This document shows positions 55,136 to 64,000 of a stretch of DNA of 64,000 nt, piece after piece. The notes under the pieces are model-generated. The model saw nothing but the letters and a program-made list of their open reading frames with translations, ran no database searches and was not told the DNA's origin. The DNA is from Callorhinus ursinus (Eukaryota > Chordata > Mammalia > Carnivora > Otariidae). The DNA lies in contig NW_020313168.1 in assembly GCF_003265705.1 (NCBI RefSeq), forward strand, positions 2,139,022 through 2,203,021, read 5' to 3'. Position 1 is the stretch's first letter. The number at the start of each line of letters is the position of its first letter. A program made the translations under genes and the position numbers.

Positions 55136-55293
55136 CTCCGGCTCAGGTCACGATCCCAGAGTCCTGGGATTGAGCAGGGCTCCCTGCTCTGCGGGAGGCC
55201 TGCTTCTCCCTCTCCCGCTCCCCCTGCTTGTGTTCCCTCTCTCGCTGTGTCTCTGTCAAATAAATAAATAAATAAAATCTTAACCAAAAAAAA
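55136..55293 (+). mobile_element. 5'-truncated SINEC copy with TSD
   Basis: Lacks the usual head and starts TCTCCGGCTCAGGTCACGAT. It ends in CTTGTGTTCCCTCTCTCGCT, TCAAATAAATAAATAAATAA and an A-rich tail. GAGCTTAGT (55127-55135) and GTGCTTAGT (55294-55302) form a 9-bp duplication with one change. Inserted in the antisense L1. Confidence 0.9.
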
Positions 55294-55469
55294 GTGCTTA
55301 GTTTCGGGGACTCTGTGGCTCCCATAACCACCCTTCCCCCCACAGAATTCCAAGCAGTTGCTTTCAAATAAGACTCCCCTTGAGTTCTTACCGAGCGGGG
55401 TGACCATGGCGGAGCCCTCCCCGCCCCGGCTGATGCTGAGACTCTCTTATCTAATCTGCTAAGCCTGGC
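55294..55469. other. Unclassified sequence after SINE
   Basis: No repeat or gene recognised. Confidence 0.4.
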
Positions 55470-55605
55470 CTTTCTACGACAGTCTCTATTTTATAGGTGG
55501 GGAAACTGAGGTCGCACGTTAAGGAGCCTCTCGAGGAAGGTGGAAGCCGGGCAGTCTGACACCCGAGCCTGCGTTCTAAACCACTTTGCTCGGTGGTTTT
55601 AGCGT
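55470..55605 (-). repeat. MIR, antisense
   Basis: CTATTTTATAGGTGGGGAAA, CTGAGGTCGCACGTTAAGGA and AGCCGGGCAGTCTGACACCC fit antisense MIR. Confidence 0.85.
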
Positions 55606-56647
55606 CCCCGTGAAGAACGGGAAGCAGACATCATTGTCATTCTGAGGAAAAACTCACGTCTCGACAACTTAAGTGGCTCTGAAGGTCACACAGCTCTTAT
55701 CTCTGACTCCCATTCTGTGACTTCGAAACCGAGGTACGATTATTGGCAGACCTTCCACTTTCCTTCCCTCCTCCCCTCCCTGCCTTTTGAGACACAGTGT
55801 CCCGGGACTTCTCTGTTCCTGAACCCCGCCTGCTGCCCATCCCACGGCTTAACAGAGGCTTCGTGACAGCCTCGATCCACAAGAGGTACAGTGTCTGCTG
55901 AGCCCTGAATGAATCAGATGAGGAAAAGTTTAGGCGGCCAGAGGGAGCTAAAAGCCCCTAAAAGTTTAAAGAGATCCTGCCAAATGGGTGATTAGCTCCC
56001 ACTGAGATTAGTTTTAATCAATTATTAAGCAATAGCTTAATATTTTAAGAGTTTATGCCATCACAGAGAAATGAAACATTTTGTGATTTTCTTCCCTTCT
56101 ATCTTCCAAAATAAAAAATGCAAAACAAGTGTATAGTGGCATAGGTTTATCTTAAATTTCCCATTGAAATACTAGGATGCCTTTATGTTAAATGTTTAGC
56201 TTCCTTTGTGTTCCTTACAGTGCACAGCCTTTCGTAAGCCTGAATGGGTGCTGAGTCCTAAGTGCCTGCCTGACATTCAAACACCAGCTTTGCTCAAGGA
56301 ACACCAGGAAACATCAAAGCGCCCTAAAGTGCCCTTGACTTTCTGACAGTGGCAGGCAGCCCCTGTGCCCAGGCTCTGCATGGGAGAGACCCAGCGTCTG
56401 GTCCTTGAACTTTCACCTTCCAACTTCCCATCCCTGGGTGGGAGTCTGGGTCCATCCCTTCTCCCTGCTCCCCAAACCCTTCCTTTCCAGTCAGGAACTG
56501 AGAAGCAATAGGTGGAGGGCAGCTGGAGAGAAGGATTAAAGCACATTACCACCTCTATGAGCGACCCTGGAAAAATACAGGTGAGAGGTCTCCCATTTTT
56601 ATTCTGTGATCAGTTCCCCTTTGGAAACTGATATAATGGGCCATTTT
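55606..56647. other. Unclassified DNA with a candidate conserved element
   Basis: The part at 55890-56115 is AT-rich, complex and repeat-free, with homeodomain-like words (GTTTTAATCAATTATTAAGC, then AATAGCTTAATATTTTAAGA). It is a candidate enhancer by appearance only. The remainder is unassigned. Confidence 0.4.
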
Positions 56648-57140
56648 TCACCCATCCATCCATCCAACCATCCATCCATCCATCCACTCATCTATTCCTC
56701 TATTTATCCATCCATCACCCACCCATCCATCATCCAACCAACCACCCACCCACCCATCCAGCCATCCATCATCAATCCACCCACCCATCCATCCATCCAT
56801 CATCCATCCACCTACCCATGCAATCATCTATCTATCCATCCATCATCCACCCATCCATTTTTTTAAAAGATTTTATTTATTCATGAGAGAGAGAGAGAGA
56901 GAGGCAGAGGGAGAAGCAGGCTCCCCGCTGAGCAGGGAGCCCGATGCGGGACTTGATCCCAGGACTCTGGGATCATGACCTGAGCCGAAGGCAGACGCTT
57001 AACCATCTGAGCCACCCAGGCGCCCTACCCATCCATTCTTCTATTCATCCATCCATCCACCCACCCATCCATCTTCCATCTGTCCGTCCATCCATCTGTC
57101 CGTCAGTCCATTCATCATCCATCCATCCATCCACCCATGC
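56648..57140. repeat. (CCAT)n tetranucleotide array, split by a SINE
   Basis: Imperfect CCATCCAT/CCACCCAT units at 56648-56859 and 57027-57140. The two halves were one array before the SINE inserted. Strand sense is opposite to the array at 48853-49120. Confidence 0.97.
56860..57026 (-). mobile_element. SINEC copy, antisense, inside the (CCAT)n array
   Basis: TTTTTAAAAGATTTTATTTA start, GAGA block, GCTCCCCGCTGAGCAGGGAG, and terminal GAGCCACCCAGGCGCCCT. ACCCATCCATT at 56849-56859 and 57027-57037 is the probable target-site duplication, although the repetitive flank makes such a match less decisive. Confidence 0.95.
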
Positions 57141-58849
57141 AACACGTCTCAAGCTCTAAGTCAGGTGCTCAAGGAGCTCACTCTCTGAAGGGAGACAGAC
57201 CTGGAGCCCTACATGCCATGCAGGGTGCTGGGTGCTAAACCAAAATGTCCTCAAGACATGAAGGACACAAGGGAGAGAGCGGCCCCTCCTTACGACAGGT
57301 GGGCCTCACAGGGCAGGGCCTCTGTGATCCACCCAAGGAAATCAGCTGGCAGGTGGAGTTGTTCCAAGCAGAGATGTGGGCCCCTGAGTTCCGTTTGGCT
57401 CATCTGTCCTGGTCTCAGCACACTCTGCCTTCCCATATCCAGTCTCCTGTCCTGTCAAATAAGGACACTCCAGCCATCCTCACGGGGACTGCTGCATGCG
57501 GGTCACTTTGAAATGGTCTACGTGCTGGGCAGACCCCAGCATTTCCTGCCTGCCCCTGTCTTCCAGAGGAAGCTCACATGAGGGGGGAGGTGGTCAAGGT
57601 TGGGGTCACTTCTGTAGATTATTCAGATTCATTTGTTATATCTAGATCATGCCGTGTCCTAATTAATGCAGACCTTCAAGGTTGGACTGTGTTTGCAAAG
57701 ATTTCTGAAATGGGCCAGTGCTTTAAACTCCAACTACTTCTGCCTCCCCACCCAGAATTTTCTCTCCCTCCCCACGACTGCCCCCAGACACCCCAGCTGC
57801 CACTCCGGGTGGAAGTCCTGCACAGAGGGTACACATGAACCTACTTTTGGCTTTTCTGAACTCTGAGCCTCACTAACCAAGGGACATGTTGTAACTGATT
57901 TGCCTCCATAAAATCCACAGGTGACTAACATGCCCAAGAATTTTCAGACAGCTCCTGGCTACGGTTCTCTTGTCACCCATGCGTGGGTTGTTTTCATCGG
58001 ACGTCACTGAGTAAGATCCAAGGCAGGAGCTGTGGCCGCAGAGCCAGGGCTGAGCCTTTCCTAGATTCTTTGGGTTCAATAACAGGGATTGTTTTAACTC
58101 TTCAGTCAGGGGATCTGTGTATCCTAAAGACAGTATGTGAAGTATTTATTAAGAAGAATATCTATTTTTAACCAGGATGATTTCAGTTCTATTATTCATG
58201 CAGCCTCGGAAGGCAGGCTTCCTGCTTACCGGTTTGCAGGGGCTGTGAGCCAGAGCAGAGGCGAACCTGAAATCAGAGGTGGGGACTGGGGGAGGCAGCG
58301 GGGGTTTCGGGCAGGGGTGGGGGGAGCCGCGGCTGATGTTGGCCGCCTGATTTCAGCCAAACCTCCACGTTCAGGTAACTGTCTGCGTGAGTTGGTGACA
58401 GTATTGGCCTCGTTTTAAACACAAAGATGCCTGTGCCCCTGGCCAATCTTTTTGAGGCTCCCTCCTACAGGGAGGTGACACTGAGCCATGTAGGAATCAG
58501 TGAACATGGCCCCTTTCGGCTTGCAGAGCCCAGAAGAAACATCCCCGTTAGAGACAGGCGGCCTCTCCAGCAGCCCCATGCTGACAAGGTCACGACAAAC
58601 AAGCTTCAACCTGTCAGACCCAAACAAGAACACACTCGGCCACCCACTGGGCTGGTGAAGGCGCCAGAGTAGTGACCCACTGAGGAACAGTGTTCCCATG
58701 CCCTGTGCTTCCCCAAGTCCCCGGGGGACAAAGCTGCTGAGCATCTGGTCCCCCTGGGGTAGGAAGGAGGCCACCCACGCACGCTGAGCAGGGGTGACAC
58801 ACAGGAGTATGGGGATCAGTGGATCACGCTTGTGTCCCAAGTCCACTGG
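57141..58849. other. Unclassified upstream DNA
   Basis: No named repeat recognised over 1.7 kb; the part at 58240-58350 is G-rich. No gene. Confidence 0.45.
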
Positions 58850-58950
58850 GACCAGCTCAGGGACCCAGGTCCAGTCCCTTAACCATCCTTAGCCTCAGTA
58901 TTCACATCCATAAGTGGGGACCACCATAACATGCCCCTCCAGGGGAGGTG
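58850..58950 (+). repeat. MIR fragment, sense
   Basis: CCAGTCCCTTAACCATCCTT, AGCCTCAGTATTCACATCCA and TAAGTGGGGACCACCATAAC fit MIR. Confidence 0.75.
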
Positions 58951-59129
58951 TTATTCACAGCAGATGCTCCTGCCAGGTGCTGGCCCCACCGTCCTGCCGA
59001 CTGTAACCAAGAGTGTACATGTGGTACCTGGGGGCAGACAGTTCTCGTGGGACGTCCAGTCCCTCCAGTCGGTAGAGAGGGAAGTGATGAGAGAGGGAGG
59101 GAGGTGGACAGACCGATGGATATTCTCCT

Positions 59130-59245
59130 TTGGTGCCGGGCCCTGTGCTAGACACATGTCATTTCCTCTAGCCTCCCCACGCACTGGGGAGGAAGTCCAT
59201 GCACTGGGGATCGCTACCGACCTTTGCAGACAAGGAGTCAGTCCC
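59130..59245 (-). repeat. MIR fragment, antisense
   Basis: TGCCGGGCCCTGTGCTAGAC with ACATGTCATTTCCTCTAGCC, then CCTTTGCAGACAAGGAGTCA, fits antisense MIR. GCACTGGGGA recurs at 59180 and 59202. Confidence 0.65.
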
Positions 59246-60769
59246 TGAAACCCTTCTGCTCCTCTTCACACACATCACAGAGGGCATCGGGGGGGAGGTC
59301 CTTTGCAGGGGGGTCATCGTCCAGGGTGCAGAGCCGGGGCAGCCCTTCTTGTTCAAGGGGCGGGGGTCAGGAAGCTGCCCACATAGACTGCTTTGAGAAG
59401 TCTCCAGGCTCCGGTACCAGCCTGACCATGTCGGGCCGAATCAGGGTGGAGGGTGACATTGGGAGACAAGGAGGCTCAATGCCTGGGGCTCAGAGAACAT
59501 CAGGGGTGGACACTCGGGGCAGAGGGAGGCAGGGAGAGGACAATAGGCCAGTGCCAGAGGCCCCGCGTAAAACCCAATTACAACGCACGCTGTCGGGGGA
59601 GCGCCAGGGCCGTGGGGAAGGTCGCCAGGTCAGCGCGGCTCCGACCTGGGCTCGCCCTGTCCGGCGTCCCGCTCCGACCCACAGACCCTGGGAGGCCGCT
59701 GCCTTCCGGAGCCGCTCCTCCGTGAAGAGCAGGTGGCCCCGTCCTTACTGCCTCCCTGCAGGGGTGAGGTGGCAGAGACTCTTGCCTGTTCTGGGGACCT
59801 ACTTGGCTGTCCACCCTCTGCCCTCCGCCCCTGCGTCCTGCTCCGCCCTCCTTTCCCCCTGCAGCTTGAGCTCACCGTCCTTGGATCCTGCAGCTTGAGT
59901 GAGCCCACAGATGCAAGGACGTCACCCACCGCAGCCCGGCCAGCTCCCACACCCAGCACCAGCCCCCCAGCTCCCCCCTGACAGCGGCAGCGTCCTGGAA
60001 CAGCCCCCAGACAACTGTACAGGGAGTCCTCCCATCTGGCTCCTCTTCCTGGGTCCTGGTGGTTTCCTCCTTTCCTCTGGAGCCCGCCTTCTGCTCCCTT
60101 TTAGCTTTGTGGGGAGCAGCTTCCAGCCCCGCGGCCCACCTGCCCCTCCCCCCTCCAGCTCAGAAGCTCCCCTAAACACCCAAGGGCCACCACTCTGTCT
60201 CTGGGCCACACGGCCACATTTGGTTAATATCTGTACAGTCTGAATGGTTTCTCACGGGCATGTATATTTTGGTTTAAAAAAAAAAGTGTTACTAAGTATA
60301 AAAGTAAAAAAAAAAAAAAGTGCTGTCACAAATTTTAAAGGAAAGAAGACAGAGGCCCAGGGTTGGTGGGTGGTAGCAGCCCTCAGCTGTCAGAGATGAA
60401 AATTGAGAAGTAAGCAGCCTGGGGACCCTCTGAGCCTTCTCAGGCTCAAGCCTGCTGGGTCTAATTAATCCAGCTTGATTCCAGGCCCCTGAGGAACGCC
60501 CCCCACCCCCGAAATGAGGCCAGCACCCCCTCCTGCCACTAGGGCCCCTGCAGGGACCTTTGCCACCCGCAGGTGTTCACTCCCACCTTTGACCTAAGAA
60601 GAGGTCACCCCCGCCCCAGGACTGCCTGGGTGGACCTGGTGCCTCCTCTGCGGGAGCCGGGGCAATCCCACAGCCAGCCAGGCTCTCCTCTCCGGAGACG
60701 GCCTGCATGCGACAATCCAGGGCAGGACTCAGCTGGGGGCTGCAAGCATGACCCTCGACCCAGCCCCCG
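59246..60769. other. GC-rich unclassified DNA
   Basis: CpG-containing but without a recognised promoter or exon. A-runs sit at 60278-60287 and 60308-60320. Long open frames (for example plus 59224-59898) are expected at this GC content. Confidence 0.45.
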
Positions 60770-60850
60770 GGAGTGGAGACCATCACTCTCTCGATTTTAC
60801 GCACAGAAGACCAAGGCTTAGGGAGCCAGTGGGACCTGCCGGAGGGCCCA
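60770..60850 (-). repeat. Possible MIR fragment, antisense
   Basis: CTCGATTTTACGCACAGAAG followed by ACCAAGGCTTAGGGAGCCAG resembles 'cattttacagatgaggaaactgaggc'. Confidence 0.55.
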
Positions 60851-63089
60851 CACGTTGAACCACGTGGACCAGGACTTGCCCCGGGGTTGACCTGGCTCCA
60901 AAGCCCGTGCCCACCACCGCCACGGTTCCCTGCCTCCCCCACCCCTCAGCTCTGGGTTCTAATCTGCATGTCCCCGTGTGCCCTCCACATGCGCCTGCCG
61001 CGAGGAGGGTGGGCCTGCTTCGCCATGGTCACTGTGCTACAGCCTGGGAGCACAGCCTGACCCACACCCCTCCTATGCCGCCCCGGCTGGGGGCACAGAG
61101 CCTACGCCCACCCCCCACTCTGCTGGCGGCTCAGCGAATAAGAGGGACCTGACCCAGAAACAGCGAGTGGGGAGGTCGGTCTCTCCTCTTGCCACTCTCT
61201 CGGGGAGGGGCTTGCTCGCAGCGGGCCAGGGAGCTCCAGGGCGGACTCACCAGGCGAAACTTCCTAATGGCCAAGTTATTACCTTTATTTATGTCCCTCT
61301 GTGGAGAGGCTTGAGGCTTCCCAGCAGCAAAACACTTTAAAAACAATAAAGAGGAGTCGGGATCCTAACCACAGGAATCCTGGAGGCCGCAGACAGCGAG
61401 ACCCTGCGGCTGGCACTCTGATCTGCGGACACGGCCGCGCCTCGGGAATGGTGGACAGACGGGGCGAGCTCCACCCGAGTCGGGGGGCAGAGGTGGGCAG
61501 GTGGGGCCAGGTGGACTGTGAGATGGGCTCGATGCACAGAGCTGTTGCGGTGACTTCAGACGCTGTGCTGCCAGATGCCTTATCCACTTCCTCCCCTGTC
61601 ACCTTCCCACCACCCTGTGGGCGCCTTCTCCCCCATGGTTCGGGCACGCTCCCTGGCTTGCAGACAGATCAGCTTGTACCCAGGAGGCACAGCTGGAACG
61701 GGTGCAGGCTCGCAGGTCTATGGCCTCAAGAGGTGGAGTCGTTCCTACAATGCGGTCCCAACACACACGCAGGGGCACATGTTCACGTGCAGACACACCA
61801 CCAGCCGTCTCTGCCCTCGCACACACAACCACACCAGCACATCGCCTCCTTCTCCAATGGCCCTTGTTTGCTTCTGCAACCCAGCACCCCCTCCTCCCGG
61901 CTGCCCGGACCCCACCCCGGTGAAACAGCAGCCGGTTCCCCCCACCAGACCAGGCCGTCCCGGGCAGAGGGCAAGCTACGGGGGCCAAGTCAAGCAGCAG
62001 AGGAAGTCACTGGTGTTGGTGACATCCAAGAAGAAAGAGAAGTCAGAGAGCCAGGTGTGAGCAGGGCCGGGAAGCCAGGTAGGCCCCCAGCCGACAGAGG
62101 CCGCAGTGACACACAGCCCCGAGACACCAGTGGCTCGGATGACAGCATTCCTTCCTCTGACCCTCGGGAGGCCCCCTTCTGCCCTGGCCACTCAGGGACC
62201 CTGTTGCTGGGCCAGGGGGAAGAGAGAGAGAATGACCCAGAGGGCCTGCCGGGCCCTGGCCTGAGGCGACACTCTTCCCTCCCACCCAGTTCATTGGCCA
62301 CAGGAGGCCCCCAACCGCAGGGGACAGAGTGTGAGGCTCCTTGAAGTGGGTCAAACTTGGACACGTGTGACCAATAGCTGATAATACCGGGGCCACCCGT
62401 CCTCATCTGGGTTCCCTGCGAAAGCGGGAGTGCTTTGGTTACTACAGGGAAATTGCAAAGCCCTTCAGCAGCTCCCCTGGGCTCCTGAGGCTGACTTTGC
62501 TCTAGCGCAAGACTAGTCCCGCGATGGGCATGGCCTGCATCCCCACCAAGGCGAGGCAGCTCTGCTCACCCCTGGGGACAGAGGGCCCTTCAGAAGAAGC
62601 CCCCCTGCTGGGCCTCCTCATCCAAGCCACGAATAACAATCCAGGCCTCTCATGCCAGGGATGGGGACTCCCGAGGTCTGGCAGAAGCTGAGGTGGCCTC
62701 CGAAGACAGATGGCACCCACCTGGCACCTCGGGTGACCCAGAGCCTGCAAGCCCCAGGCTCGCTAGGGCTGCCTGGTTGCTTCGTTGAATCTGCTCCTCG
62801 TCTGTCTCTCTGCTTGGGAGACCTTGGCTGGCTCATTCACAACTGTGTTCCCAGCCCCGCGGACATGGTCACACTCTGTCAAGGCTGTTGGTGACTGGCC
62901 ATTTGGGCCCAGAGCCCCCTTCCTGTGATGTAAGCAACGACACTCGTGCGGTGCACCCATCACAGTTCATCTCTCCCAGAGGGCCTTCCAGAGCGCCACA
63001 GAGTGAGGGCAGAGGGACAGGAGCAGGGAGGCGGGGACCCCAGGGCAGACTTCAGAACCCCTCTGTGTGGCCTCACTTTCTGCGATCGT
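60851..63089. other. GC-rich unclassified DNA with a 298-codon ATG frame
   Basis: No named repeat. The plus frame with ATG at 61448 and stop at 62342-62344 is the longest ATG-initiated frame in the window. Its product is Pro/Ser/Gly/Arg-rich with no recognisable domain, and overlapping frames on the other strand are also open. I treat it as non-coding unless transcripts or conservation say otherwise. Confidence 0.4.
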
Positions 63090-63665
63090 AAACACACTAA
63101 CAAAAGCAGGAGGGAACGCGTCCCCCAGCAATCCCGCTCCTGAGTGCGTGCCCCCAAAGAGCGAGAGCAGGATCCCGAAGAGATATGGGCACACCCACGT
63201 TCGCAGCAGCTTTTACTCACAATGGCCAGAGGGTGGGAGCAGCCCCGGTGTCCATCTCCGGGCGAGTGGTAAACACAAGGGGTCTCTCCGCACAACGGAA
63301 TAGTAGTCAGCCTTGAAAAGGTACAGATCCTGACACCCGCTACAGCATGGACGGACCTGGAGGACATGACACTCAGTGAAGTAAACCAGACACAAAAATG
63401 TCGGATTCCAATCATCCGAGGCCCCAAGAGGAGTCACACGCACAGAGGCGGACGGGAGACCGGCGGGCACCGGGGGCTGGAAGAGGGGAAGGAGAGTTCG
63501 TGGTAAATGGGACAGAAGTTCAATCTGGGAAGATGAAGAAGCCTGGGAGTGGCTGGTGGTAATGATCGTACAGCAGTGTGAATGTGTCAGCGCCACTAAA
63601 TGGTATACTTAATGGTTAAGGTAAATTTTATGTATAATTTACTACAAATTTTAAAAATTAATTAA
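63090..63665 (+). mobile_element. L1 3'-end, sense
   Basis: CCCAGCAATCCCGCTCCTGA, CACAACGGAATAGTAGTCAG, CATGGACGGACCTGGAGGAC, CAGAAGTTCAATCTGGGAAG and TAAATGGTATACTTAATGGT follow late ORF2 to 3' UTR of an L1MB-like element with an AT-rich end. Confidence 0.9.
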
Positions 63666-63854
63666 ATTTAAAGAGGGGTAGTGGGGTGCAAATGTCCAGC
63701 CCACGGTGTCACTCCGAGGCTCTCTTTCCTTCCTCCTCCCTGGCTTGGCACTGAAGAGCCCCCAGCCCTGGGACCACCCCTGGTTCATCCCTTCTTCCTT
63801 GCCTCCTACCACTGCTAACACCTGAACATCTTGAGGGAGGGAAAGGTGGCCACG
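63666..63854. other. Unclassified DNA
   Basis: No repeat or gene recognised. Confidence 0.4.
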
Positions 63855-64000
63855 TGATCATAATCGGCATTTACTGAGTGCTTCCACAGGCCAGCGCCCT
63901 TCTAAGAGCTTTACAGGACTTACCTAATTTCACCCTGGGCGTAGCCTAGAGAGGTGAGGTCACCCGTCGGAGGTCACACAGAGTCTACATGGAGGAGCCG
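63855..64000 (-). repeat. MIR, antisense, cut by window end
   Basis: GGCATTTACTGAGTGCTTCC, CAGCGCCCTTCTAAGAGCTT and GAGGTCACACAGAGTCTACA fit antisense MIR and continue to the last base. Confidence 0.9.

Noticed and set aside
48853..57140. Tetranucleotide arrays considered as CRISPR or satellite arrays
   Set aside because: The units are 4 bp with no spacers and the genome is mammalian, so these are microsatellites.
43628..64000. Search for NPTX1 or other neighbouring genes upstream of RPTOR
   Set aside because: No pentraxin-like peptide or other conserved protein segment is found. The gene presumably lies beyond the window, as expected from human gene order.
1..64000. A previously undescribed multi-gene system
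   Set aside because: Both strands were read; apart from RPTOR exon 1 the window is intron, intergenic DNA and known repeat types. No co-oriented gene group is present.

Overview
This is nuclear DNA of a placental mammal, almost certainly a carnivoran of the arctoid branch (bears, pinnipeds, mustelids). The evidence is 17 copies of the Carnivora-specific tRNA-derived SINE (SINEC/Can-SINE), each with the head GGGCGCCTGGGTGGCTCAGT, a CT-rich middle and an AATAAA-rich tail. Several copies end in the 'CTGCTTGTGTTCCCTCTCTC' variant, which I associate tentatively with pinnipeds. The rest is typical mammalian intron and intergenic DNA: L1, L2, MIR, MaLR LTRs, hAT and Tigger fossils, and microsatellites. 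It contains no bacterial-style gene cluster.

Only one protein-coding exon can be supported: the first coding exon of RPTOR (raptor, the mTORC1 scaffold), on the minus strand at 30168-30329. It encodes the 54-residue N-terminus and ends at a clean GTAAGTG splice donor. The CpG-rich promoter and 5' leader lie to its right (about 30420-31240), with ZNF143/STAF-, YY1- and RFX X-box-like motifs clustered at 31098-31232. Everything to the left (1-30167) is then RPTOR intron 1. Everything right of about 31.25 kb is DNA upstream of the gene. In the human genome the next gene on that side is NPTX1, but nothing of it is visible here.

Intron side (1-30 kb): a long, strongly decayed L1 at about 3.56-9.33 kb, traceable from the ORF1 region to the 3' UTR and carrying six SINE insertions; the 5' part of a second L1 at 9.93-11.75 kb, split by a hAT element and two SINEs; L1 3'-end fragments; a TcMar-Tigger-like element (18.49-18.95 kb); a Charlie-type hAT element (24.2-25.1 kb); sense and antisense L2 remnants; and scattered MIRs.

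Upstream side (31-64 kb): MIRs, an MER5A-like element, MLT1/MaLR LTRs, a promoter- or LTR-like GC-rich block (40.37-40.76 kb), a MER20 split by an antisense L1, a 10-N assembly gap in a CA-rich repeat (47349-47358), two tetranucleotide arrays of opposite strand sense (one split by a SINE), and a younger 5'-truncated L1 with a perfect 11-bp target-site duplication (51712-52994). No second gene, RNA gene, CRISPR array or new biological system is supported. The most promising leads are the RPTOR promoter and leader, the 40.4-40.8 kb block and a few non-repetitive stretches that may be conserved regulatory DNA. Repeat family names and boundaries come from recognition by eye, so edges are approximate unless a target-site duplication is stated.
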